A stretch of 64,000 nt of DNA from Oscillospiraceae bacterium (GTDB lineage Bacteria; Bacillota; Clostridia; Oscillospirales; Ruminococcaceae): contig CP107210.1 in NCBI GenBank assembly GCA_025757985.1, positions 3,008,274-3,072,273 on the forward strand, given 5' to 3'. Shown piece after piece: positions 49,830-58,779 of the stretch. The translations under genes were made by a program, and so were the position numbers. The notes beneath the pieces were generated by a model, which saw only the letters and a program-made list of their open reading frames with translations, was not told the DNA's origin and ran no database searches. Each line of letters starts with the position of its first letter. Position 1 is the stretch's first letter.

Positions 49830-51584
49830 ATGTCCTTAGATGCCGCAACGCTGGCGCTGGTCGCCGGTGAACTGAAAAACACCCTGCTGGATGCGAAAAT
49901 TGATAAAATTTTTGAGCCGACCCGGGACGAGGTGCTTATCACGCTGCGCACCCGCACCGAGACCCACCGTCTGCTGCTGTCGGCGCGCAGCGGCTCGGCC
50001 CGCGTCTGTCTGACACGGGAAAGCTTTGAAAACCCGCTCACGCCCCCGGGCTTCTGCATGCTGCTGCGCAAGCACCTGACAGGCGGCCGTCTGGTCGAGC
50101 TGCGGCGCGAGCCGGGGGACCGCATCGTCTATTTTGATTTCCGCTGCACCAATGAGATGGGCGACCTCGTCACCAACACGCTGGCGGTCGAGCTGATGGG
50201 GCGGTACTCCAATCTGGTGCTTGTCCAGAACGGCCGCATCATTGATGCCCTGAAGCGGGTCGATTTTGACGACAGCGAGGTCCGCCAGCTGCTGCCGGGC
50301 CTTGCCTACACGCTGCCGCCCAAGCCTGCACGGCCGGACTTTTTGGAGACGAGCGCCGCCGCCATCGTGGCGGCTGCCTGTGAGAAGGACCTCCCCGTTG
50401 CGCAGGCCCTCGGCAAGACGGTGGCCGGCGTCGGCCCGGTCGTTGTGCGGGAGGCCGCCTGCCGCGCACTGGGCGAAACACCGGCGTTGGCCTGCGATTT
50501 GACCGCCGAGGAAAAAGCAAGGCTGGCAGCGGCCATTGACGAGCTGAAGGAGGAGCATGCCCGCGGCGGCATCCCCACGGCGGTGCGGCTGCCCCAGCCG
50601 GACGGCGCACCCAAGCCGGTGGAGTTCAGCTTCTTTGTGCCGCAGCAGTACGGCAGCGCAGCGATTTTGACGCAGTACCCCAGCTACAGTGAAATGCTCG
50701 AGGACTACTACGCCACCAAGGACCGTGCCGAGCGTCTGCGCCAGAAGAGCCGCGAGCTGTACAAGGCTGTCCACAATATGTACGACCGCGCTGTCCGTAA
50801 GCAGGCGGCCCGCAAAGAGGAACTGAGCCAGTCTGCCAAGGCCGACACGCTGCGGCTGTACGGCGAGCTGCTGCAGGCAAACCTCTGGGCGCTGCACAAG
50901 GGCGACCGTCAGGTCACCGTGCAGAACTATTACACCGGCGAGGATGTGACCATCAAACTCGATCCGCGTCTGGGCGGCATCGAGAACGCGCAGAAGTATT
51001 TCCGCGATTATAAAAAGAAGCAGACCGCCCACGCCATGCTGCAAAAGCTGCTGGTCGAGGGCGAGGCGGAGATCGAATACCTGCGTACCGTTCTGTATGA
51101 GGTCGAGTCTGCGCCCGGTGAGATGGCACTGAACGAGATCCGCGCCGAGCTGAAAAGTCAGGGCTATCTCAAATACTACAAGCAGCGCGACCGCAAGCAG
51201 AAGCCGGCGGATTTCCTGCGGTATACCTCAAGCGACGGCTTTGAGATTCTGGTCGGCCGGAACAATTTGCAGAACGATAAGCTGACGCTGCACACCGCGC
51301 GCGGCAAGGATCTGTGGTTCCATGTGCAAAAGGCTCCCGGCAGCCACTGCGTTGTCATGAGCCGGGGAGAGGACATCCCCGACACGACCAGACAGGAGGC
51401 TGCCGAGCTGGCCGTGCTGCATTCCAGCCAGAACGGCGGTGCAAAGGTGCCGGTTGATACCACCGAGGTGAAGAACATCTGGAAAGCCAACGGCGCCAAG
51501 CCCGGTATGGTCCTGTACGAGGTCTACACCACCGTCTACATCACCCCGCGCGCCGGGCTGGAGGAGCAGCTGAAACGGAAGTAA
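49830..51584 (+). CDS. rqcH: RqcH/NFACT ribosome quality-control protein (fibronectin-binding-like)
   Basis: 584 residues: NFACT-N (SLDAATLALVAGELKNTLLD, KIFEPTRDEVLITLR), helix-hairpin and coiled-coil region (about 290-430), and the C-terminal NFACT-R domain (EILVGRNNLQNDKLTLHTAR, DLWFHVQKAPGSHCVV). RqcH binds stalled 50S subunits and adds alanine tails. Older annotations call it fibronectin/fibrinogen-binding protein. AGAGGAAA precedes ATG 49830. Confidence 0.95.
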   Translation: MSLDAATLALVAGELKNTLLDAKIDKIFEPTRDEVLITLRTRTETHRLLLSARSGSARVCLTRESFENPLTPPGFCMLLRKHLTGGRLVELRREPGDRIVYFDFRCTNEMGDLVTNTLAVELMGRYSNLVLVQNGRIIDALKRVDFDDSEVRQLLPGLAYTLPPKPARPDFLETSAAAIVAAACEKDLPVAQALGKTVAGVGPVVVREAACRALGETPALACDLTAEEKARLAAAIDELKEEHARGGIPTAVRLPQPDGAPKPVEFSFFVPQQYGSAAILTQYPSYSEMLEDYYATKDRAERLRQKSRELYKAVHNMYDRAVRKQAARKEELSQSAKADTLRLYGELLQANLWALHKGDRQVTVQNYYTGEDVTIKLDPRLGGIENAQKYFRDYKKKQTAHAMLQKLLVEGEAEIEYLRTVLYEVESAPGEMALNEIRAELKSQGYLKYYKQRDRKQKPADFLRYTSSDGFEILVGRNNLQNDKLTLHTARGKDLWFHVQKAPGSHCVVMSRGEDIPDTTRQEAAELAVLHSSQNGGAKVPVDTTEVKNIWKANGAKPGMVLYEVYTTVYITPRAGLEEQLKRK

Positions 51585-51602
51585 ATATTCCATCAGCGCA
51601 CG

Positions 51603-51673
51603 GTAGGGGCCGGGCATGCCCGGCCCTCGGCTTTCCCGTAAGCGGTCGTCTGCCGTACAGCTGCGGGCCCTAC
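51603..51673. repeat. GTAGGGGC-family repeat
   Basis: GGGGCCGGGCATGCCCGGCCC follows GTA; the right side ends GGGCCCTAC. Confidence 0.65.
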
Positions 51674-51700
51674 AGGACTTCTTTGAATGAGGTACGTGTT

Positions 51701-52759
51701 ATGAAAAAATGTGCTGCAATTCTTGTATCCCTTGCCCTTCTCACCGCCTGCTCTGCCGCCCCGGCGGACAGCGTGTCGGCAACCCCCGTGCCGACAGAAA
51801 CGCCCGCGCCCACGGTAGAGCCGACTTCGGAGCCGACGGCCACCCCGTCCCCGACGCCCGCGCCGACGATGGCGGTGTATGATGAGGTGTCGTTTGACGA
51901 TTGGCGGGGCAGTGCAGACTGCACGATGCCGGACTACACGTTCAGCGCACCGCATAAGCCACAGCCGCAGCAGGGCGAAAAAGTTGTCTGGCCCACCGAG
52001 GGCGTGACGCTCCGTTACTCGGCGGATTCGCTGGAAGAAGTGGCGGAGATTTTCCACACGACGGTGGAAAACATAAAAGAGCTGAACCCGGACTGGCAGG
52101 ATAATTATAGCCGCAACGGCGGACGCTACTGGGACCTGAAAGTGCAAGCTGAGCCCTACACAGTGCCTGAGAACAATGTCGTCACCGTCACAGTCAATGC
52201 GCCGTGGGTAGAAGGCTACTACGACCGCACAGAAGTCAGCGATGTTCCTGCTTCGCTGGATAAGCAGGCCCGGGCTGCGCTGGCCTCGGCGTATTACTTC
52301 CAGTACCATTGGTTTGGGATGCATGCGGGCTTTATGCCCTATGAGAAACTGGACGAGCCGGTCGGATTTTTCAACTATCGCGCGGCGGACGGCGCGTTTT
52401 ACACAAAGTTCTCGGAGTTCAGCGATTTTCTGCACACGGTCTACTCCGATGTCTGGGTGGACGATATGCTGAGCATGGACCCCGCGCCTTTTGCGGAAGG
52501 GGAGAGTGGCACAATCCTGACGATCGATGGTGACCGCGGCAGTAATATTGCTTACTGCGGGCATGTCTTTACCGAGCCGGAATTACAGCCTGACGGCAGC
52601 CTTACATTTTATCAGGTCGTGCTGACTTGTGAGAGCGAGGACTTCGCGGGCTGGGCAGGGGATGACCCTGTTGTGCCTGATACAGCCACGCTGAGCCCCG
52701 TCCGCCTCATCCCCACCGAGGACGGCTGGCGGGTGGACGCGCTGGAGCTGCCCAACTGA
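51701..52759 (+). CDS. secreted lipoprotein with a LysM-like segment
   Basis: 352 residues: lipoprotein signal (LLTAC, Cys17), a Pro/Thr/Glu-rich linker (about 25-60, repeated PTxxP), then SADSLEEVAEIFHTTVENIK followed by ELNPDW, which reads like a LysM motif. The remaining 230 residues are an outside domain without a recognised family. It would be anchored to the outer face of the membrane and may bind peptidoglycan. GAGGTACG precedes ATG 51701. Confidence 0.75.
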   Translation: MKKCAAILVSLALLTACSAAPADSVSATPVPTETPAPTVEPTSEPTATPSPTPAPTMAVYDEVSFDDWRGSADCTMPDYTFSAPHKPQPQQGEKVVWPTEGVTLRYSADSLEEVAEIFHTTVENIKELNPDWQDNYSRNGGRYWDLKVQAEPYTVPENNVVTVTVNAPWVEGYYDRTEVSDVPASLDKQARAALASAYYFQYHWFGMHAGFMPYEKLDEPVGFFNYRAADGAFYTKFSEFSDFLHTVYSDVWVDDMLSMDPAPFAEGESGTILTIDGDRGSNIAYCGHVFTEPELQPDGSLTFYQVVLTCESEDFAGWAGDDPVVPDTATLSPVRLIPTEDGWRVDALELPN

Positions 52760-52762
52760 GTT

Positions 52763-52983
52763 GTAGGGGCCGGGCATTGCGGGGTTGTGAGCGTAGGACC
52801 ACGGTTGAGTGGAACGAAACCGGGGCGCGAACAATGTTTGCCCCTGCGGGGCAAACAACCGCACGAGCGTGTTTGCTTGCAAACTGTCGGCGCTCGTTGT
52901 GCGCCGACAAGCGCCCGACCCGCGGCCTTCCCGCAAATGACCGTTTACCTTACAGCTGCGGGCCGCAGATGTGCGGCTCGTAC
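52763..52983. repeat. worn composite of GTAGGGGC-family repeats
   Basis: It starts GTAGGGGCCGGGCATTGC, contains GTTTGCCCCTGCGGGGCAAAC, and ends GGGCCGCAGATGTGCGGCTC. Arms are mismatched, so it is an old, broken copy in the 748-bp gap before the S10 operon. Confidence 0.55.
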
Positions 52984-53135
52984 AGAACCGTAACAATTCC
53001 CTTACAAATTGCCCACGAATCCAGCAAACTTTCCCCAAAAACCATGCACTCTGTTGAAAACCCTCTCAACAAACGCTAGTTTCGGCATAACGTAAAAATT
53101 TCTCAAAAAAATTTTATAAAAATGCCAAAAAACAC

Positions 53136-53164
53136 TTGCAACGCCGGGAAACGTGTGCTATAAT
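53136..53164 (+). promoter_or_regulatory. main promoter of the S10-spc operon
   Basis: TTGCAA (53136-53141), 17 nt, TATAAT (53159-53164). Confidence 0.8.
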
Positions 53165-53171
53165 CTTACTT

Positions 53172-53507
53172 GGCTGCGGAAGGCTTGTGCAGATAAAACA
53201 AGCTGCGCAAGCCGCGATATGCGTTGATGCGGGAGGTTGCCGCCATATAGCCGAGAGGCTGGCGGGTTTTTCCGCGGAGTATGTCCGATCTTAGAACCGG
53301 GCGAAAGAATTACGGAAACAAAGGGATATGTACGCCACTGCATTCTGCGGTGCGGACCAATGTTCACCTTACTTTGTAATGATTCTTTCCGGGAGAACTG
53401 TGTAAAACGGTTCACCGGATTTTGTCATGCGAAAAGGTTGAACACCCGGAAACGTGTGTAATTTATCGGCTCGCCTAAGGCGCAAAATTTTATAGGAGGC
53501 GAATGCA
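53172..53507 (+). promoter_or_regulatory. long structured leader of the S10 operon
   Basis: About 335 nt without a convincing ORF. The hairpin CCGCC-atat-AGCC-GAGA-GGCT-GGCGG (53240-53265), followed by GTTTTT (53266-53271), looks like an attenuator. In other bacteria S10 leaders are bound by L4 for feedback control; here that is inference. The segment GGAAACGTGTG of the promoter recurs at about 53448-53458. Confidence 0.5.
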
Positions 53508-53819
53508 ATGGCAGTCAAAGAAAAAATCAGAATCCGTCTGAAGAGCTACGATGCATCCCTGATCGATGCTGCGGCACAGAAGATCGTGGAGACCGCTAAG
53601 CGCACTGGCGCTCGCGTTTCCGGCCCGATCCCTCTGCCCACCGACAAGGAGGTCGTCACGATCCTGCGCGCTGTCCACAAGTACAAGGACAGCCGTGAGC
53701 AGTTCGAGACCCGCACGCACAAGCGTCTGATCGACATTCTGAAGCCGTCCAACAAGACGGTCGAGGCTCTCATGAGCCTGCAGCTCCCCGCCGGCGTTGA
53801 CATCGAGATCAAGCTGTAA
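53508..53819 (+). CDS. rpsJ: 30S ribosomal protein S10
   Basis: 103 residues, the normal length. IRIRLKSYDASLIDAAAQKI, GARVSGPIPLPT and THKRLIDILKP are invariant S10 blocks. It binds the 30S head and, with NusB, works in antitermination. RBS TAGGAGGCGA. First gene of the operon. Confidence 0.99.
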   Translation: MAVKEKIRIRLKSYDASLIDAAAQKIVETAKRTGARVSGPIPLPTDKEVVTILRAVHKYKDSREQFETRTHKRLIDILKPSNKTVEALMSLQLPAGVDIEIKL

Positions 53820-53983
53820 TCGAGTTTCTACATTATAATGGCCGATACGCGCGGCCGTGATCCGTGAACGGTCGGCGTGTAATGAAAACACGGTAAAGCA
53901 CCATCTCGCTGCAATGCAAACAGCGGAGAGGTCATGTTGATGGGAAACCACCAACCAATAACCTTTACAGGAGGACAAACACA

Positions 53984-54616
53984 ATGCAAAAAGGTATCAT
54001 CGGCAAGAAGCTGGGCATGACCCAGCTGTTCGACGCCAACGGCAAGGTCGTTCCGGTCACCATCATCGAGGCCGGCCCCTGCACCGTCGTGCAGAAGAAG
54101 ACCGTTGAGTCTGACGGCTATCAGGCTGTTCAGATGGGCTACGGCGAAGTGAGCGCCAAGAAGGTCAACAAGGCCGCCAAGGGTCACTTCGACAAGGCTG
54201 ACGTCGCTCCCAAGCGCACCCTGCGTGAGTTCCGCTTTGATGACATCGCTGCCGTCAACGTCGGCGACATCCTCAAGGCTGATGTCTTCGCAGAGGGCGA
54301 CAAGGTTGACGTTGTCGGCACCAGCAAGGGCAAGGGCTATCAGGGCGTTATCAAGCGCTTTGGCCAGCACCGCCTGCGCGAGAGCCACGGCACCGGCCCT
54401 GTTGCACGTCATGCCGGTTCTAACGGCTCCACTTCCAGCCCGTCCCGCGTGTTCAAGGGCAAGCGTCTGCCCGGCCACATGGGTGCGGTCCGCGTGACCG
54501 TTCAGAACCTGAGCATCGTTAAAGTCGATGCTGAGAACAATCTGATCGCGATCAAGGGTGCGATCCCCGGCCCGAAGGGCTCGGTCGTGACCATCCACGA
54601 CAGCGTGAAAGCGTAA
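53984..54616 (+). CDS. rplC: 50S ribosomal protein L3
   Basis: 210 residues: GIIGKKLGMTQLFDANGK, KGYQGVIKRFG and RVFKGKRLPGHMG are L3 landmarks; the central loop reaches the peptidyl-transferase centre. RBS CAGGAGGA. The 164-nt gap after rpsJ is longer than other gaps here and can form a hairpin (about 53911-53936). Confidence 0.99.
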   Translation: MQKGIIGKKLGMTQLFDANGKVVPVTIIEAGPCTVVQKKTVESDGYQAVQMGYGEVSAKKVNKAAKGHFDKADVAPKRTLREFRFDDIAAVNVGDILKADVFAEGDKVDVVGTSKGKGYQGVIKRFGQHRLRESHGTGPVARHAGSNGSTSSPSRVFKGKRLPGHMGAVRVTVQNLSIVKVDAENNLIAIKGAIPGPKGSVVTIHDSVKA

Positions 54617-54630
54617 AGGAGGAAAACACA

Positions 54631-55251
54631 ATGGCACAGTTTGATGTCGTCGATATGAACGGCAAGAAGGTTTCCACCGTTGAGCTTTCCGACGCCGTGT
54701 TCGGGATCACCCCGAACGAGAAGGCTGTCCACGAGGCAGTCGTCAACTTCCTGGCCAACCAGCGCCAGGGCACCCAGAACACCAAGATCCGTAAGGAAGT
54801 CCGCGGCGGCGGCAAGAAGCCTTGGCGCCAGAAGGGCACCGGCCACGCTCGTCAGGGCTCCATCCGCGCTCCCCAGTGGACGCACGGCGGTGTTGCTCTG
54901 GGCCCCAAGCCCCGCAGCTACTACTACACCATCAACAAGAAGGTCAAGCGTCTGGCTCTGCTCAGCGCCCTGTCTGACAAGGCTGCCAACGGCAACATGA
55001 TCTTGGTTGACAAGATCGCCGCTGACGAGTACAAGACCAAGACCGTCGTTGCTTTCCTGGCCGCTGTCGGCGCAGGCAAGAAGAACCTGATCGTCAATGA
55101 CACTCTGGACGCCAAGTTCGTCAAGAGCGCCGCCAACATCCCCGGTGTCAAGACCGCCGCTACCGGCATCAACACCTACGATGTTGTCAACGCTGACAAG
55201 CTGATCCTGAGCGTTGACGCTGCCAAGAAACTTGAGGAGGTATATGCGTGA
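54631..55251 (+). CDS. rplD: 50S ribosomal protein L4
   Basis: 206 residues with the exit-tunnel loop KEVRGGGKKPWRQKGTGHAR and QGSIRAPQWTHGG. L4 is the autoregulator of S10 operons in other bacteria. RBS AAGGAGGA. Its stop overlaps the rplW start region. Confidence 0.99.
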   Translation: MAQFDVVDMNGKKVSTVELSDAVFGITPNEKAVHEAVVNFLANQRQGTQNTKIRKEVRGGGKKPWRQKGTGHARQGSIRAPQWTHGGVALGPKPRSYYYTINKKVKRLALLSALSDKAANGNMILVDKIAADEYKTKTVVAFLAAVGAGKKNLIVNDTLDAKFVKSAANIPGVKTAATGINTYDVVNADKLILSVDAAKKLEEVYA

Positions 55252-55544
55252 TGAAATTCGCACAGGACATCGTTCTCGCCCCCGTCATCACCGAGAACTC
55301 CATGGCTGGCATCGCTGACAAGAAGTACACCTTCAAGGTCGCTACCGACGCCACCAAGATCGACATCGCCAACGCTGTTGAAGAGCTGTTCGGCGTGAAG
55401 GTCGCCAAGGTCAACACCATCTCCGTGCGCGGTCGTTACCGCCGTCAGGGCATGCACGCCGGCTACACTGCCAAGAGCAAGAAGGCCATCGTCACCCTGA
55501 CTGCTGACTCCAAGGAGATCGAGTTCTTCAACTCGATGGTCTGA
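55251..55544 (+). CDS. rplW: 50S ribosomal protein L23
   Basis: 97 residues: DIVLAPVITENSMAG, KYTFKVATDATKIDIANAVE and GRYRRQGMHAGYTAKSKKAI. It lies at the tunnel exit and docks SRP and trigger factor. Start ATG 55251 or the adjoining GTG 55248; GAGGAGG is spaced for either, and both overlap the L4 stop. Confidence 0.98.
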   Translation: MKFAQDIVLAPVITENSMAGIADKKYTFKVATDATKIDIANAVEELFGVKVAKVNTISVRGRYRRQGMHAGYTAKSKKAIVTLTADSKEIEFFNSMV

Positions 55545-55649
55545 TGACCTGACAAGCCGCAAGGCTGTCACCCAGAACCCCGCCGAGGGGTTCGCTTATG
55601 GGGATATGACCCCGATAAAAATTCATAAGATAACAACAAGGAGATCAAC

Positions 55650-56480
55650 ATGGCTATCAAGAAGTACAAGCCGACTACCCCCGGCCGCCGTGGCATGACT
55701 GTTACTGATTACAGCGTCCTGTCCAAGGTTGACCCGGAGCGCAGCCTGCTGGAATCCAAGAAGAAGCATGCCGGCCGCAACAACACCGGCAAGATCACCG
55801 TTCGCCATCACGGCGGCGGCAACCGCGTCAAGTACCGTGTCATCGACTTCAAGCGCAACAAGTTTGATGCCCCTGCCACCGTCAAGACGCTGGAGTACGA
55901 TCCGAACCGTTCTGCCTTCATCGCCCTCATCGAGTATGAGGATGGCGTCAAGAGCTACATTCTGGCTCCCGATGGCCTGAAGGTTGGCGACACTGTCATG
56001 GCTGGCCCCAACGCGGACATCAAGCCCGGCAACGCTCTGCCCTTCGAGAACATCCCCGTCGGTACCATGATCCACAACATCGAGCTCTACCCCGGCAAGG
56101 GCGGCCAGCTGGTCCGTTCCGCTGGCGTCATGGCTCAGCTGATGGCTAAGGAGAATGGCTACGCTCTGGTTCGTCTGCCCTCCGGTGAGATGCGCAACGT
56201 TCGTCTGAACTGCATCGCCACCATCGGCGTTGTTTCCAACCTCGACCATGAGAATGTCAACCTGGGCAAGGCCGGCCGCAAGCGCCACATGGGCGTCCGC
56301 CCCGGCAGCCGCGGTGCTGTCATGAACCCCTGCGATCACCCGCACGGTGGTGGCGAGGGCCGCGCACCCGTTGGTCATTCCAGCCCGCGTACTCCGTGGG
56401 GCAAGCCCGCTCTGGGCCTGAAGACCCGCAAACACAAGGCCCGCAGCGACAAGTTCATTGTCAAGCGCGCCAACGGCTAA
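55650..56480 (+). CDS. rplB: 50S ribosomal protein L2
   Basis: 276 residues: KKYKPTTPGRRGMTV, RHHGGGNRVKYRVIDFKRN, and the conserved C-terminal NPCDHPHGGGEGRAP with the histidine near the peptidyl-transferase centre. RBS AAGGAGAT. The 105-nt gap before it contains a short hairpin (AGCCGCAAGGCT). Confidence 0.99.
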   Translation: MAIKKYKPTTPGRRGMTVTDYSVLSKVDPERSLLESKKKHAGRNNTGKITVRHHGGGNRVKYRVIDFKRNKFDAPATVKTLEYDPNRSAFIALIEYEDGVKSYILAPDGLKVGDTVMAGPNADIKPGNALPFENIPVGTMIHNIELYPGKGGQLVRSAGVMAQLMAKENGYALVRLPSGEMRNVRLNCIATIGVVSNLDHENVNLGKAGRKRHMGVRPGSRGAVMNPCDHPHGGGEGRAPVGHSSPRTPWGKPALGLKTRKHKARSDKFIVKRANG

Positions 56481-56496
56481 GGGAGGTTACTGAACA

Positions 56497-56772
56497 ATGT
56501 CTAGAAGCACTAAGAAGGGCCCTTACGTTCTGCCTTCCCTGTACAAAAAGGTCGAGGCTATGAACGAGGCTGGTAAGAAGAGCGTCGTTAAGACCTGGAG
56601 CCGTTCCTCCACCATCTTCCCCGAGTTCGTCGGTCACACCTTCGCCGTCCATGACGGCCGCAAGCATGTGCCCGTGTACGTCACCGAGGACATGGTTGGC
56701 CACAAGCTCGGCGAGTTTGCGCCTACCCGCAAGTTCACCGGCCACGTCGGCGCTAAGACCGCTGGCAAGTAA
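56497..56772 (+). CDS. rpsS: 30S ribosomal protein S19
   Basis: 91 residues: SRSTKKGPYV, KTWSRSSTIFPEFVGHTFAV, GHKLGEFAPTRKFTGH. S19 contacts S13 and the P-site tRNA region. RBS GGGAGG. Confidence 0.99.
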   Translation: MSRSTKKGPYVLPSLYKKVEAMNEAGKKSVVKTWSRSSTIFPEFVGHTFAVHDGRKHVPVYVTEDMVGHKLGEFAPTRKFTGHVGAKTAGK

Positions 56773-56789
56773 GAGAGGAGGAACATCGA

Positions 56790-57125
56790 ATGGAAGCACG
56801 GGCAATTCTCCGTTACGCCCGCATTAGTCCCCGCAAGGTTTCGATCGTGATGGACCTCATCCGTAACAAACCGCTGGACGAAGCGCTGGCTATCCTGCAG
56901 TACACCCCGAAGGCCGCCTGCGAGCCCCTTCTCAAGCTGGTGAATTCTGCTGCCGCAAACGCGGAAAACAACTTCAACATGGATCGCAACAATCTCTACG
57001 TCGCAGAATGCTACGTCTGCCCCGGCCCCACGCTCAAGCGCATCATGCCTCGCGCACAGGGCCGTGCATACCGCATCCTGAAGCGCACCAGCCACATGAC
57101 TGTTGTGCTGAAAGAGAAAGAGTAA
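56790..57125 (+). CDS. rplV: 50S ribosomal protein L22
   Basis: 111 residues: ARAILRYARISPRKVSIVMD and the hook MPRAQGRAYRILKRTSHMTV that lines the exit tunnel, the macrolide-resistance hotspot in other bacteria. No unusual residue was noticed. RBS AGAGAGGAGG. Confidence 0.99.
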   Translation: MEARAILRYARISPRKVSIVMDLIRNKPLDEALAILQYTPKAACEPLLKLVNSAAANAENNFNMDRNNLYVAECYVCPGPTLKRIMPRAQGRAYRILKRTSHMTVVLKEKE

Positions 57126-57137
57126 GGAGGTAAACAA

Positions 57138-57842
57138 ATGGGCCAGAAAGTCAATCCCCACGGCATGCGCGTGGGCGTTATCAAAGATTGGGACAGCCGC
57201 TGGTTTACCTCTAAGCAGGCATTCGGCGACACCCTGGTCGAGGATCACAAGATCCGTAAGACCCTGAAGAAGCAGCTGTACGCTGCCGGCGTTCCCAAGA
57301 TCGAGATCGAGCGTACCGTTGATTCCCAGACCGGTGCCCCCCGCGTGAAGGTCAATGTCTTCTGCGCAAAGCCGGGCATCGTGATCGGCAAGGGCGGTGC
57401 TGAGAGCGCCAAGATCGAGAAGCAGCTTGCCAAGCTCACCGGCAAGGCTGTCAACCTCAACATCATCGAGGTCAAAGGCACCACCACCAATGCTCAGCTG
57501 GTTGCTGAGGATGTCGCTTCCCAGCTCGAGCGCCGCATCGCGTTCCGCCGTGCCATGAAGCAGGCCATCCGCAACGCCATGCAGCCCCGTGACCGCAGCG
57601 CTACCCCCGCAAAGGGTATCAAGGTCACCTGCTCCGGCCGTCTGGCTGGCGCTGACATCGCCCGCGTTGAGAGCTACCACGAGGGTACCATCCCCCTGCA
57701 GACTCTGCGCGCTGACATCGACTACGGCTTCGCCGAGGCCAACACCACCTATGGTAAGGTCGGCGTCAAGGTTTGGATCTACAAAGGCGAGATCCTGAAG
57801 GGCGCCAAAGCCCCCGCCAAGAAGGAAGGAGGCAAACAGTAA
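57138..57842 (+). CDS. rpsC: 30S ribosomal protein S3
   Basis: 234 residues: GQKVNPHGMRVGVIKDWDS, the KH domain GIVIGKGGAESAKIEKQL, and RAMKQAIRNAM. Part of the mRNA entry helicase. A short Lys/Ala-rich C-terminal tail follows. Its stop shares one base with the rplP start (TAATG). Confidence 0.99.
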   Translation: MGQKVNPHGMRVGVIKDWDSRWFTSKQAFGDTLVEDHKIRKTLKKQLYAAGVPKIEIERTVDSQTGAPRVKVNVFCAKPGIVIGKGGAESAKIEKQLAKLTGKAVNLNIIEVKGTTTNAQLVAEDVASQLERRIAFRRAMKQAIRNAMQPRDRSATPAKGIKVTCSGRLAGADIARVESYHEGTIPLQTLRADIDYGFAEANTTYGKVGVKVWIYKGEILKGAKAPAKKEGGKQ

Positions 57843-58282
57843 TGTTACTGCCGAAGCGTGTTAAGTACCGCCGCGTTCAGCGCGGCCGCATGACCGGTAA
57901 GGCCATGCGCGGCAACAAGGTCAACCAGGGCGATTACGGCCTGGTCGCTCTCGAGCCGGCTTGGATCACCTCCAACCAGATCGAGGCAGCCCGTGTTGCC
58001 ATGACCCGTTATATCAAGCGTGGCGGCAAGGTCTGGATCAAGATCTTCCCCGATAAGCCCGTTACCGAAAAGCCCGCCGGCACCCGAATGGGTTCCGGTA
58101 AGGGCAGCCCCGAGTACTGGGTGGCTGTCGTTAAGCCGGGCCGCGTGCTCTTCGAGCTGGCTGATGTCAACGAGGAGACCGCCCGCGAGGCTCTGCGTCT
58201 GGCCAGCCACAAGCTGCCGATTCGCTGCAAATTCGTCAAGCGCGAGGAGCTTGACACTGTAAAGGAGGGTGACGCTGAATGA
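57842..58282 (+). CDS. rplP: 50S ribosomal protein L16
   Basis: 146 residues: LLPKRVKYRRVQRGRMTGK, the loop KIFPDKPVTEKPAGTRMGSG, and GSPEYWVAVVKPGRVLFE. It organises the A-site region. GGAGG lies within the end of rpsC, so translation is coupled. The last bases overlap rpmC (ATGA). Confidence 0.99.
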   Translation: MLLPKRVKYRRVQRGRMTGKAMRGNKVNQGDYGLVALEPAWITSNQIEAARVAMTRYIKRGGKVWIKIFPDKPVTEKPAGTRMGSGKGSPEYWVAVVKPGRVLFELADVNEETAREALRLASHKLPIRCKFVKREELDTVKEGDAE

Positions 58283-58476
58283 AAGCCACTGAACTGCGCG
58301 AAATGACCGATGTCGAGCTGAACAAGCAGCTCAAGGACCTGAAGGCCGAACTCTTCAACCTGCGCTTTCAGCACGCCATCAACCAGTTGGACAACCCCAT
58401 TCGCATCGAGGCCGTTAAGAAGGACATCGCCCGCGTGATGACCGTCCTGGCTGAGAAGAATGCCAAGAACGCTTAA
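58279..58476 (+). CDS. rpmC: 50S ribosomal protein L29
   Basis: 65 residues: ELREMTDVELNKQLKDLKAE and FQHAINQLDNPIRIEAVKKD. A small helical hairpin at the tunnel exit. RBS AAGGAGGGTGA within rplP. Confidence 0.99.
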   Translation: MKATELREMTDVELNKQLKDLKAELFNLRFQHAINQLDNPIRIEAVKKDIARVMTVLAEKNAKNA

Positions 58477-58491
58477 GAGGGAGGGTAAAGC

Positions 58492-58746
58492 ATGGAACGT
58501 AATCTGAGAAAGACCCGTGTGGGCGTCGTTGTCTCCGACAAGATGGACAAGACCATCGTTGTCGCTGTTAAGGACAGCGTCCAGCACCCTCTGTACAAGA
58601 AGATCTTGAAGCGTACCAAGAAGTTCAAGGCCCATGATGAGAACAACGAAGCCGGCATCGGCGACCGCGTTGAGATCATGGAGACCCGCAAGATCTCCAA
58701 GGACGTCAACTGGCGTCTGGTCAAGATCATCGAGAAGGCAAAATAA
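58492..58746 (+). CDS. rpsQ: 30S ribosomal protein S17
   Basis: 84 residues: RKTRVGVVVSDKMDKTIVVA, KRTKKFKAHDENNEAGIGD, ETRKISKDVNWRLVKIIEKA. Primary 16S rRNA binder. RBS GGGAGGGT. Confidence 0.99.
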   Translation: MERNLRKTRVGVVVSDKMDKTIVVAVKDSVQHPLYKKILKRTKKFKAHDENNEAGIGDRVEIMETRKISKDVNWRLVKIIEKAK

Positions 58747-58779
58747 TCAGCCTGGTACTTTGAAAGGAGGACCTGAAAG

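Noticed and set aside
53797..53839. Possible promoter (TTGACA...TATAAT) between rpsJ and rplC
   Set aside because: The spacer would be 31 nt; no acceptable -35 lies 16-18 nt before TATAAT.
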